Assembly: GCA_018266575.1 (NCBI GenBank)
Contig: JAFEAE010000025.1
Coordinates: 62,001-126,000, forward strand
From: Bacteroidota bacterium
GTDB lineage: Bacteria > Bacteroidota > Bacteroidia > Chitinophagales > Chitinophagaceae
Length of the DNA: 64,000 nucleotides
Reading direction: 5' to 3'
Made by a program: the position numbers and the translations under genes. The notes under the pieces are model-generated. The model did not search any database and was not told the origin of the DNA. It saw nothing but the letters and a program-made list of their open reading frames with translations. Positions 54,256 through 62,727 of this stretch are shown here, piece after piece; the first letter of the stretch is position 1, and each line of letters begins with the position of its first letter.

Positions 54256-54756
54256 ATGCATCCGGGAATTTCAATTCGTTTCGCAGGCACAGAAGATATA
54301 AACATTATCGGCTTCCTGGCGCAGCAGATCTGGCCTGCAACGTATGCCGGCATTTTAGAAGAAGAACAACTCAACTACATGTTGAATTTGTTTTACAGCC
54401 CATCTTCATTAAAAAAACAAATACTGGAAGACAACCACATCTTTTTGATAATTGAAGATGATGAAGAACCGGTTGGTTTTGCCTCGTATTCGTTCATTAG
54501 CCAGGGAATTTATAAGCTACATAAAATTTATGTATTGCCAAACCAGCAGGGAAAAGGCTTGGGAAAAACGATTGTAGATTTTATAGTGAATGAAATCAAA
54601 CCATTGAATGCAACTGCGCTTCAACTGAATGTGAACAGGCACAACAAAGCAAAAAATTTCTATGAGCGTTTAGGCTTCACTGTTATTAAAGAAGAAGATA
54701 TTAATATCGGCAATAATTATTTTATGAATGATTATGTGATGGAGAAGCGAATTTGA
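54256..54756 (+). CDS. GNAT-family N-acetyltransferase
   Basis: A 166-residue acetyltransferase. The acetyl-CoA site is LHKIYVLPNQQGKGLGKTIVDFI (QxxGxG-type), followed by LQLNVNRHNKAKNFYERLGF, the usual tail of this family. Substrate unknown. Same unit as the PrsW-like gene. Confidence 0.92.
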   Translation: MHPGISIRFAGTEDINIIGFLAQQIWPATYAGILEEEQLNYMLNLFYSPSSLKKQILEDNHIFLIIEDDEEPVGFASYSFISQGIYKLHKIYVLPNQQGKGLGKTIVDFIVNEIKPLNATALQLNVNRHNKAKNFYERLGFTVIKEEDINIGNNYFMNDYVMEKRI

Positions 54757-54770
54757 AAATGTGGAATAAG

Positions 54771-54837
54771 AATTGATAATTTATAATTGACAATGGATAA
54801 TGAAAGAACACAAATTATCAACTATAAATTCTCAATT
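54771..54837. repeat. Intergenic inverted repeat, type 1
   Basis: Arms 54771-54795 and 54813-54837 pair in 21 of 25 positions. Left arm is words AATTGATAAT, TATAATTGACAAT, GGATAATG; right arm runs into the stop codon of the convergent transporter gene. Confidence 0.7.
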
Positions 54838-55612
54838 ACTCATTCACCTTCCCCATTGCCGCCAGTTTCATTTTATGAGCTGTTTCATGCCCCAGGTAGC
54901 TTTCGATCCTTCCTTCAATAAAATAGATCAATGGAGTAAGAAGAAGCGCTGCTGTGGCTTTGAAAAAATAATTCATCATGCCAATCGCAAGAATTTGTTG
55001 CCAGGTAAAATATGAGCTGAATGCGATAAATAATACAATATAGCTATCTACCAGTTGTGAAACTAGTGTAGAGCCGGTAGCACGCAACCAAAGGTGTTTA
55101 TTGCCAGTTCTTCTTTTTATACTATGAAAAACGGTTACATCAACAATCTGGCTAACTAAAAATGCAATAAGGCTTCCGATAATGATGCGCATGCTTTGTC
55201 CAAAAATAGCGCTGAAAGAATTCTGGATATTTTCTACTCCCTGTTTACTACTGCTGGCAATCCAGAAATCAGCAGGCGGCGTACCAATTGCAAGGAAATA
55301 CATGAGAAATGCATAAGAAATCAATATCACAGCTGTCCATGAAATCCGTCGTACTGCACGCGGGCCGTAGTACTCATTCACAATATCCGTGATCACAAAT
55401 TCAAAAGGCCATAACAACACGCCGCAGGTAAGGTTGAACGATAAACCGCTTTGCCCGAACATTGAAAAATTTACAGGGTGAATACCTAATAATTTTTCCA
55501 ACGAAAATATTTTTGTGCCGATGGCTTCTGCGATCAATCCGTTACAGCAAAAAAAAGCAACAAACCCGATGAATAATTTCGTGGGCTTGTCTTTAAGGAT
55601 ATTATGTATCAT
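54836..55612 (-). CDS. Queuosine-precursor transporter (YhhQ/VUT family)
   Basis: A 258-residue membrane protein with about six helices. Family pattern: CNGLIAEAIGTKIFSLEKLLG, TCGVLLWPFEFVITDIVNEYYG, GSLIAFLVSQIVDVTVFH and STLVSQLVDSYIVLFIAF. YhhQ imports 7-cyano-7-deazaguanine or its aminomethyl relative for tRNA modification. Overlaps the upstream small membrane-protein gene by four bases, so the pair is coupled. Confidence 0.9.
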   Translation of the reverse strand: MIHNILKDKPTKLFIGFVAFFCCNGLIAEAIGTKIFSLEKLLGIHPVNFSMFGQSGLSFNLTCGVLLWPFEFVITDIVNEYYGPRAVRRISWTAVILISYAFLMYFLAIGTPPADFWIASSSKQGVENIQNSFSAIFGQSMRIIIGSLIAFLVSQIVDVTVFHSIKRRTGNKHLWLRATGSTLVSQLVDSYIVLFIAFSSYFTWQQILAIGMMNYFFKATAALLLTPLIYFIEGRIESYLGHETAHKMKLAAMGKVNE

Positions 55613-55890
55613 TTAAACAGCAGGATTAGTTCCGATATTAAAAAAAGTAAATTAACGAATATCAGCCAAAGCGGTATATGTTGTTTTAAAGGTTTCTTTA
55701 AAAGCAATAAAAGAGCATAACACAGAAAAATTATTGCATTAATCCAAACTGCAACAAGGTATCCCAAAACAACAATTGCAGACATTAACTCACCGGTTGG
55801 CGGGTTAGGTATCCATTTAACAACCGTTGCAACCAGGAAACAAACATTGCATATAAAAGCAACCCGCGATAAAAATCCTATCCATCGCAT
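55609..55890 (-). CDS. Small membrane protein upstream of the transporter
   Basis: A 93-residue protein with three likely membrane helices (about 8-26, 37-62, 70-91) and no recognisable motif. Starts at ATG 55890; a GTG at 55899 is less likely. Stop overlaps the queuosine-precursor transporter start by four bases, so it is probably translationally coupled to it. Confidence 0.7.
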   Translation of the reverse strand: MRWIGFLSRVAFICNVCFLVATVVKWIPNPPTGELMSAIVVLGYLVAVWINAIIFLCYALLLLLKKPLKQHIPLWLIFVNLLFLISELILLFK

Positions 55891-55997
55891 AAAACACACT
55901 GAATTTTTAAAAACACGTCAATAATATTTTTCACATTTCCAAAACCTGCAATTATGCCCAAAATAGCATTATTTTGCCGGGAATAATTATTAAGGTT

Positions 55998-58523
55998 ATG
56001 AATTCACCGTTGCTGAAAAAAGCGCTGCCACATATTATAGCTGTTGCATTGTTTTTAATTATTGCTATTATCTATTGCAAACCTGTTTTTGACGGAAAAG
56101 TAGTAAACCAATCGGATGTGCTTCACTGGAAGGGAATGGCACAACAATCTTTCGAGTATAAAGAAAAACACGGCCATTTCCCGTTGTGGACAGAAAGCGC
56201 TTTCAGTGGCATGCCTGCGTATACGATTGCAATGGATGCAACGTCAAAGATCAGCACAGGTTACCTCAGCTATTTAGTAACATTTGGTTTGCCTGAACCT
56301 GTAAGTTATTTATTCCTTGCCTGTATTTGTTTTTACATTCTAACCCAGGTTCTACGGATAAATCCGTGGATAGGAATACTTGCGTCTCTTGCATATTGCT
56401 ATTCAACATTCAATCTTGTACTGATTAATGTTGGGCATAATACACAAATCCAGGCAATCGGTTATGCGCCTGGTGTTATTGCGAGCGTAATTCTCATTTA
56501 CCAAAAAAAGTATTTACTGGGATCTGCATTACTAATTATCTTTTTTGGTTTACAGGTAGGCACACAACATCTTCAGATTGCTTACTATACTTCAATTGCA
56601 CTTGCGATATTGTCTCTTGTATTTTTGATTTATAACTGGAAACAAAAAGATATAAAAAGCACTTTCATTGCTTTCGCTATCACAATTATATCCGGGGCTA
56701 TCGGCTTTGGGACTTATGCAGTCAGCATGTTGCCCTTTCAGGAATATGCCAAGGAAACCAAACGCGGTGGCAAAACAGCTCTTATAAATAATTTATCAGA
56801 CAAAAACAAAACAAAAGGGGGCTTTGATAAAGATTATGCATTTATGTGGAGTTACGGTATAAGTGAACCACTTTCTTTTATAGTTCCAAATATTTTTGGC
56901 GGAGGATCTGAAGGAAGATTAATTTCCGGCAACTCTAAATTCGCAGAAAAGGCGGCAGAGATCGGTTATCCTGAAGACAATGCGTTGCAAATTGTAAACA
57001 CACAGGCGTACTGGGGAACACAATTAAATACAGCAGGCCCGGTATATATTGGCGCAATAATTTGCTTCCTCACAATCTTCAGTTTAGTATACCTGAAAAG
57101 CTGGCATAAATGGTGGCTTATGGCAATTTCTGTTTTTGGCATCTTACTCGCATGGGGAAACAATTTTTCTTTGCTTAATTATTTTCTTTTCGACCATATG
57201 CCCATGTATAATAAATTCCGTGCACCTACGCAGGCATTATTCCTCGTTCAATTTGCATTTCCCCTACTTGCAGCTTTAGGTCTGGATCAATTACTGAATA
57301 ACAAGGAACAACACCAAATAATCTGGAAAAAATTTTTAACGGCTGCATACATCACTGCAGGAATATTAGTGATCCTTGTGGCATTTTATTTCACAGCAGA
57401 TTTTAAAACGCAAAGAGATAACCGTATAAAAGATAGTTTCTCCGAACAAATTCTCCAATCTTCGGCTCGCGGCAAACAACCAACACCGGAAATGCAACAG
57501 CAAGCTATTGATATATCAAGTTCTTTGATAAAAGGTTTGCAGGCAGACAGGCAATCTATATATGGAAGCGATTTGATCCGCACCATTTTGCTGATAGCCG
57601 TTGCCGTTATATTGCTGGGGTTATACCTGAAAAGCAAAATCAAACCAGTTATATTAATTACCGGGTTGATTGTGTTAAGCTCGTATGATTTGTTGGCAGA
57701 AGGAAGGGTGTATTTGAATGAAGACAATTTTGCGGAACCATCAGATTATGAATCTGCATTCAACCCAACTCCAGCAGATATCCAGATCAGTAAAGATCCG
57801 GATCAGAATTTCCGCGTATTAAATGTTACAGCACCGGGCGGCCCTTTCCAGGATGCAAGCACATCATATCACCATAATTCGGTTGGAGGTTATTCACCAG
57901 CAAAACTTGGGTTGTACCAGGATATTATCGACAGCCAACTAAACAAAAATAATATTATGGTGTATAATATGCTGAACACAAAATATATCATACAGCGAAA
58001 TCCCGCAACAGGGCAAGAGCAGGCTGCGCTCAATGCAGGTGCGTTCGGCCCTTGTTGGTTAGTGAAAAGCATCCGCTATGTAAAAGATGGATCTGAAGAA
58101 ATGAAAGCACTTGATAGCATAAACGTAAAAGACACTGTTATTGTAGAACAACAATATCAAAAGATAATTAAGTTCGGACCACAGCCTGATAGTACCGCAA
58201 CGCTTTCATTGGTTGAAAATCTTAATGACAAAATAAAATACCACTTCACATCGAAAACCAACCAGTTTGCAGTGTTCAGCGAAGTATATTACGATAAAGG
58301 ATGGAATGTATTCATAGATGGCAACAAGGCTGATTACTGCCGGGTAGATTATATTTTACGGGGAATGCCGGTTCCTGCAGGTAATCACACTATTGAATTC
58401 CGTTTTGAGCCTGCTATATATAAATTAGGCAATACAATTTCTGTGCTTTGTTCTATCATTGGTTATTTACTACTTATAGCGGCTATTTATTTTTCCTGGA
58501 GAAAAAAGAGCATCGCAAAATAA
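55998..58523 (+). CDS. YfhO-like polytopic membrane protein
   Basis: An 841-residue protein with about a dozen membrane helices and a large late soluble domain, matching the YfhO family (PF09586; GT-C glycosyltransferase-like). WTESAFSGMPAYTIAMD, MPMYNKFRAPTQALFLVQFAFPLLAALGLDQL, and the C-terminal SEVYYDKGWNVFIDG with YILRGMPVPAGNHTIEFRF are typical. It is thought to transfer glycosyl groups to lipid-linked or teichoic-type acceptors; the exact reaction is not known. Start ATG 55998. Followed by a terminator and a glycosyltransferase gene. Confidence 0.9.
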   Translation: MNSPLLKKALPHIIAVALFLIIAIIYCKPVFDGKVVNQSDVLHWKGMAQQSFEYKEKHGHFPLWTESAFSGMPAYTIAMDATSKISTGYLSYLVTFGLPEPVSYLFLACICFYILTQVLRINPWIGILASLAYCYSTFNLVLINVGHNTQIQAIGYAPGVIASVILIYQKKYLLGSALLIIFFGLQVGTQHLQIAYYTSIALAILSLVFLIYNWKQKDIKSTFIAFAITIISGAIGFGTYAVSMLPFQEYAKETKRGGKTALINNLSDKNKTKGGFDKDYAFMWSYGISEPLSFIVPNIFGGGSEGRLISGNSKFAEKAAEIGYPEDNALQIVNTQAYWGTQLNTAGPVYIGAIICFLTIFSLVYLKSWHKWWLMAISVFGILLAWGNNFSLLNYFLFDHMPMYNKFRAPTQALFLVQFAFPLLAALGLDQLLNNKEQHQIIWKKFLTAAYITAGILVILVAFYFTADFKTQRDNRIKDSFSEQILQSSARGKQPTPEMQQQAIDISSSLIKGLQADRQSIYGSDLIRTILLIAVAVILLGLYLKSKIKPVILITGLIVLSSYDLLAEGRVYLNEDNFAEPSDYESAFNPTPADIQISKDPDQNFRVLNVTAPGGPFQDASTSYHHNSVGGYSPAKLGLYQDIIDSQLNKNNIMVYNMLNTKYIIQRNPATGQEQAALNAGAFGPCWLVKSIRYVKDGSEEMKALDSINVKDTVIVEQQYQKIIKFGPQPDSTATLSLVENLNDKIKYHFTSKTNQFAVFSEVYYDKGWNVFIDGNKADYCRVDYILRGMPVPAGNHTIEFRFEPAIYKLGNTISVLCSIIGYLLLIAAIYFSWRKKSIAK

Positions 58524-58543
58524 ATTCTTTATAAAAATTCCGG

Positions 58544-58568
58544 CCGCTGATGATTGCCAGCGGTTTTT
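58544..58568 (+). terminator. Terminator after the YfhO-like gene
   Basis: Stem CCGCTG (58544-58549) / CAGCGG (58558-58563), loop ATGATTGC, then five T. It lies only 13 bases before the next start codon, so transcription of the glycosyltransferase may need read-through or an own promoter. Confidence 0.75.
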
Positions 58569-58580
58569 ATATTACTAATA

Positions 58581-59711
58581 ATGGCAACAATTATCAGCAT
58601 CATTTCCTATCCATTTCTTCCTGCTAAAAGCGGCGGACAGAAAGGTGTTGCCTTGTTCAATAAATATTTTTCCCGCTATCACAAGCTCATTTGTGTTACC
58701 ACAAAAAAAAATAACCCTCTAATTGCAGAAGGCTATGAAGTACAAAATATTTTGTCTGATTCAGCAATCCGCTATATCAACATTTTTTATTTTTTTAAAT
58801 TAAGAAAGATCATCCGGCAAAATAATGCAACGCACATTTTGCTGGAACACCCGTATTACGGATGGCTTGGTGTATTACTCAGGAAATTTTGCAGGGTAAA
58901 ACTGGTTGTCCATTCACATAATATCGAAAGCCTTCGCTGGAAATCACTTGGAAAGTGGTGGTGGAAAATTTTGTGGTACTATGAAAGGTTCACGCATCGT
59001 AATGCCGACTATAATTTTTTCATTCATGAAAATGACAAAAGATATGCAACCGATGTGTTCGGCATACATGGCGATAAATGCATCATTGTTACTTATGGAA
59101 TTGAATGGAATAATATACCTTCAAAAGAAGATGTAATATCTGCAAGACAGCAATTGCGCAACCTTCACTCTATTAGTGTAGGTGAAAAAATATTATTATT
59201 TAACGGGGCATTTAATTACAAGCCCAATCTTGATGCACTAAAAAAAATTTTCGACATTATAAATCCTGTGTTGCAGCAAAAAAACAATTTCCGCTATCGC
59301 ATATTAATCTGCGGCATCGGAATTCCTGAAGAAATCATGCAATCATCATACCCCAATATTACTATTGTGGGTTTTGTGGATGATGTGAGCTTATACTTTA
59401 AAGGCACGGATGTTTTTCTTAACCCTGTAACAGAAGGCGGGGGAATAAAAACAAAATTAGTAGAAGCATTGGGATACAATGCAAATGCCGTATCTACAGA
59501 AAACGGTGCTATTGGAATTGATACCGGTTATTGCAATGGCAAATTAATGGTCAGTGAAAATGAAGATTGGCAAATGTTTGCAGATTTAATTGTAAAAGCT
59601 TCAACGTATACAGCAGATATAACTACTACATACTTTGAACATTTCTTTTGGGGAAATACTACAAAAAAAGCTGCAGCATTTATTGCAGAAAGTGATTATA
59701 ATGCTTTATAA
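58581..59711 (+). CDS. Glycosyltransferase, GT4-like
   Basis: A 376-residue GT-B enzyme. N-terminal SYPFLPAKSGGQKG (acceptor-side Gly loop), VVHSHNIESLRWKSLGKWWW, and C-terminal half ILLFNGAFNYKPNLDALKK, GFVDDVSLYFKGTDVFLNPVTEGGGIKTKLVEALG with the Glu/Gly donor-binding region of family 4. Transfers a sugar to an envelope glycan or lipid. Its stop overlaps the stop of the convergent GT2 gene by 16 bases. Confidence 0.88.
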   Translation: MATIISIISYPFLPAKSGGQKGVALFNKYFSRYHKLICVTTKKNNPLIAEGYEVQNILSDSAIRYINIFYFFKLRKIIRQNNATHILLEHPYYGWLGVLLRKFCRVKLVVHSHNIESLRWKSLGKWWWKILWYYERFTHRNADYNFFIHENDKRYATDVFGIHGDKCIIVTYGIEWNNIPSKEDVISARQQLRNLHSISVGEKILLFNGAFNYKPNLDALKKIFDIINPVLQQKNNFRYRILICGIGIPEEIMQSSYPNITIVGFVDDVSLYFKGTDVFLNPVTEGGGIKTKLVEALGYNANAVSTENGAIGIDTGYCNGKLMVSENEDWQMFADLIVKASTYTADITTTYFEHFFWGNTTKKAAAFIAESDYNAL

Positions 59712-60712
59712 AAAAAAGGCTTGTTTTTTATTATAGTAACACCAAGCCTTAATAATGAAAAAATATTCCTGCAATACCCACTAAACTGTGTAAACGAGAA
59801 CCTGCTTTTTTTCCCCATTAATAATTTTGCAACGATCAAGCCAAGAAAAAAAACAAGTATTTCTATACTATAAAAAAATAACATAACCAGGAACCATAAA
59901 ACCCCATATTGCTTTCTGATCCTTACGAAATTTGAAACGATCAGTTGTAATCCTTTTTTATCATAAATATTATAGTAACTCTTATCATCCGAATTAAATG
60001 TACCTGTTGCTGTTGAACCCATAATATGAACCACCTTGCATTCACCAAAAATGCAAAGTTTGCCGATTTTTTTTAGGCGGCTGCACCACTCTGCTTCTTC
60101 TGCATACAAAAAAAAATCTTCATCCATCAATCCTGCTTTTTCAATTGCTGCTTTTTTTACCATTAAAAAAGCCCCGTTAATCCAATCTACTTCAACCAAA
60201 GAATCTGAATCAGGTAGATTTGGCTTTTTTATTTTCAATGAGCCTCCAAGCCACTTAACAAATGCGCCAGTATAAGGGAGCGGCAATAAATAATTCAATC
60301 CTCCCCGAACAAAATAATTGCCAGAAATCTGTGGACTTAAGTCCGCATTTAATAATTGAACCCCGGAAGCAACATACTCAGACGATTTAAAAAGCTGAAA
60401 ACATTTTTCTAATGCATTATCCAGTATCAACGTATCTGAATTCAACAATAGCACTGTGTCTGATTTAGATTGCCTGATACCTTCATTATTTGCTCTTGCA
60501 AACCCTGAATTATATTTCATATCGACCCATATCACATGCGGATGTGATGCAAGAATCAATTGTTTGCTATTGTCGCCCGAATCATTATCCACGACGACGA
60601 CTTCAAATGAAATTTTTTTTGTTCCTGCATAAACAGTATCCAGGCAATTAATTATTAATTGCGGTGTTTTATAATTTACAATTATTATAGATAAATCAGG
60701 AGGCTGCTGCAT
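59696..60712 (-). CDS. Glycosyltransferase family 2, rhamnosyltransferase-like
   Basis: A 338-residue GT-A enzyme: LSIIIVNYKTPQLIINCLDTV, VVVDNDSGDNSK, NSGFARANNEG, LLNSDTLI (DxD-like SD), VDWINGAFLMVKKAA and DEDFFLYAEEAEWCSRLKKIGK, followed by two C-terminal membrane helices. Resembles wbbL-type dTDP-rhamnosyltransferases. Makes a polysaccharide linkage at the membrane. ATG 60712 is used; TTG 60715 is a poor start. Confidence 0.9.
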   Translation of the reverse strand: MQQPPDLSIIIVNYKTPQLIINCLDTVYAGTKKISFEVVVVDNDSGDNSKQLILASHPHVIWVDMKYNSGFARANNEGIRQSKSDTVLLLNSDTLILDNALEKCFQLFKSSEYVASGVQLLNADLSPQISGNYFVRGGLNYLLPLPYTGAFVKWLGGSLKIKKPNLPDSDSLVEVDWINGAFLMVKKAAIEKAGLMDEDFFLYAEEAEWCSRLKKIGKLCIFGECKVVHIMGSTATGTFNSDDKSYYNIYDKKGLQLIVSNFVRIRKQYGVLWFLVMLFFYSIEILVFFLGLIVAKLLMGKKSRFSFTQFSGYCRNIFSLLRLGVTIIKNKPFFYKAL

Positions 60713-60792
60713 CAAAAAAACTTGATTTCAAATCTTATTTAGAAATTTGAAATTATACAAACTTGTAATTATAGCACAATTATTATTTTAAT

Positions 60793-60824
60793 AAATAAGG
60801 GCTGCATAAATACAGCCCTTATTT
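60793..60824. terminator. Bidirectional terminator
   Basis: Perfect 12-bp stem AAATAAGGGCTG (60793-60804) / CAGCCCTTATTT (60813-60824), 8-base loop. Separates the LamG lipoprotein from the GT2 gene. The rest of the 214-base gap shows nothing else. Confidence 0.85.
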
Positions 60825-60926
60825 GAATTTGTAAGCTAATAGGATAAGGTTCAGGATATCTTATAAAGATTAGGTTTAATGGCCTGTGGTGTACTAAATT
60901 TTTTTTACCGCATAATAAAAGATTAT

Positions 60927-61844
60927 TTAGTAAACTATATTTTTCCCTACCCGGAGATATTTTGTTCTAAGGATATCTAATGCTTCTACCTGCTGGTTAG
61001 TAATTGCTTTATTATAAATCCTCACTTCATCAATTACCCCATTAAAATAATATGGAAATATAGTTGACTCATTTCTACCAATGAATAAATCGCTTGTATT
61101 CGGAGTAAATGAAACAGTTCCTGAATTGGTTTGAGTGCTAATCAAAGCTCCATTTACGAAAAACCTGGATTTCGATCCATCATAAGTATATGCGATCGTA
61201 TACCATTCATGTTGCCTCAAAAAAAGGCTATCATAATCAGAGCCTGTTGCCTGGCTGGTATTCCAATCTCCATATCCGCCATAAAAAAACTCGTGTGCTG
61301 TATCAGCTGTAGGCGTACAACTACTTGAACCTACGAGAGAGGGGTCATCAAAACGTAAGAAATAAAATCCATTAATGTTGTCTGTTGGTGCGCCTTTGCC
61401 CAATATCTGATTTATATGGCAGTTACCCGAATAAAATCCGTTCACCTTAACGATGGCAAATAGTGTGATATTATTTGGGTTAATACTCGCACTATTTGCT
61501 ACCTGCATATAGCTGGAAGAACCATCAAACAAGTAGGCATTATTTGGATTACCGAAGCGGTCCGTTGTAGCTGTGGCATTATTAAAAGTGATTGCATTGC
61601 CATGACCACTACTATCATTCAGGTTACCACCTATAAAATTATAGTAAGCTACCAATCCGTCTGACAGGTTAATCAGGGTATCAACAAGAGTTACGGTGTC
61701 TTTAACAATTGTAGTATCCCTTACTGTAATATAACTTGTATCATGAACAGTTTGAGTTTTTGTACATGAAGTAACTGAAGTACCAAAGAACGCGAAAATC
61801 ATAAGCGTAAATAGTATTCCTGCAAATAATCGTAAAAAAGTCAT
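60927..61844 (-). CDS. LamG-like jellyroll lipoprotein
   Basis: A 305-residue lipoprotein: signal with lipobox VTSC at about residue 27, a repetitive DTSYITVRDTTIVKDTVTLV linker, and a concanavalin A-like/LamG domain (GLVAYYNFIGGNLNDSSGHGN, FDGSSSYMQVANS, WYTIAYTYDGSKSRFFVNG, FNGVIDEVRIYNKAIT). Likely binds glycan at the surface. Length typical. Confidence 0.88.
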   Translation of the reverse strand: MTFLRLFAGILFTLMIFAFFGTSVTSCTKTQTVHDTSYITVRDTTIVKDTVTLVDTLINLSDGLVAYYNFIGGNLNDSSGHGNAITFNNATATTDRFGNPNNAYLFDGSSSYMQVANSASINPNNITLFAIVKVNGFYSGNCHINQILGKGAPTDNINGFYFLRFDDPSLVGSSSCTPTADTAHEFFYGGYGDWNTSQATGSDYDSLFLRQHEWYTIAYTYDGSKSRFFVNGALISTQTNSGTVSFTPNTSDLFIGRNESTIFPYYFNGVIDEVRIYNKAITNQQVEALDILRTKYLRVGKNIVY

Positions 61845-61974
61845 GTTATGGGGTTTTATTAAAAATTGGTTACGGAATTATTAATTCTGAAATTTAGAAA
61901 ACATAAATTATTTTATACTCAGAAGTTAATAAGTGTGTTGAAAATGCCTATAAGTGTGCAATTTGAATGGAAGA

Positions 61975-62727
61975 TTATTTCAATATATTAAATCTTGATA
62001 GGAATTCATCCTTACGCCGAACAGCAACATCGATCAAAATACCATCTTTCATTTCTACATAACCACCTCTGCCACGATGATATTTTTTTATTTGTTTGAG
62101 ATTAACGATATGTGAATAATGGATCCGGTAAAATATATTTTCAGGGAGTATCATTTCATATTCCTTAATATTCTTTGAAGTGATTATTTTCCCGTGTTCG
62201 GATGTAAATACATGCGTATATCCTCCACTTGCTTCACAACGTATGATATTTTCTGTAGCAATAAAAATCAATCCTTCTTTGGATGGCATTGCAATTTTCT
62301 TTTTTGACTCATCTTTTCTTTCCATATTTTGCAACAGGTTTTGCAGCTCATAGTTAGCATGCCTGGAATTTATGCGTTCTGTTGCCTTTTCAACAGCCAT
62401 CTTAAGTTCATGAATACTTACCGGCTTTAAAAGATAATCAACTGCACTATACTTAAAAGCTTTTAATGCATATTCATTGAATGCAGTTATAAAAATTATT
62501 TCGAAGCTTACTGGCATTAACTTATTCAGCAAATCAAAGGCATTACCATAAGGCATTTCTATATCTAAAAAAACAAGTGATGGTTTGTATTGCTTTAATA
62601 CATCTTCAGCTTCCTGCACGTCTTTTCCTTCTGCAACAACATTAACTTCCGGGCAAAATTCAGCAAGCATTCTTTTTAAAATGCGGATATTTTTTGGCTC
62701 ATCGTCTATTATAACAACGTTTATCAT
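61975..62727 (-). CDS. LytTR-family response regulator
   Basis: A 250-residue regulator: receiver with intact acidic pair (IIDDEP), phosphoacceptor Asp55 (FLDIEMP), Lys in LLKPVS, and a C-terminal LytTR DNA-binding domain (IIRCEASGGYTHVFTSEHGK, YRIHYSHIVNLKQIKKYHRG). Overlaps the kinase gene by four bases (ATGA), so it is translationally coupled to its partner. Confidence 0.93.
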   Translation of the reverse strand: MINVVIIDDEPKNIRILKRMLAEFCPEVNVVAEGKDVQEAEDVLKQYKPSLVFLDIEMPYGNAFDLLNKLMPVSFEIIFITAFNEYALKAFKYSAVDYLLKPVSIHELKMAVEKATERINSRHANYELQNLLQNMERKDESKKKIAMPSKEGLIFIATENIIRCEASGGYTHVFTSEHGKIITSKNIKEYEMILPENIFYRIHYSHIVNLKQIKKYHRGRGGYVEMKDGILIDVAVRRKDEFLSRFNILK

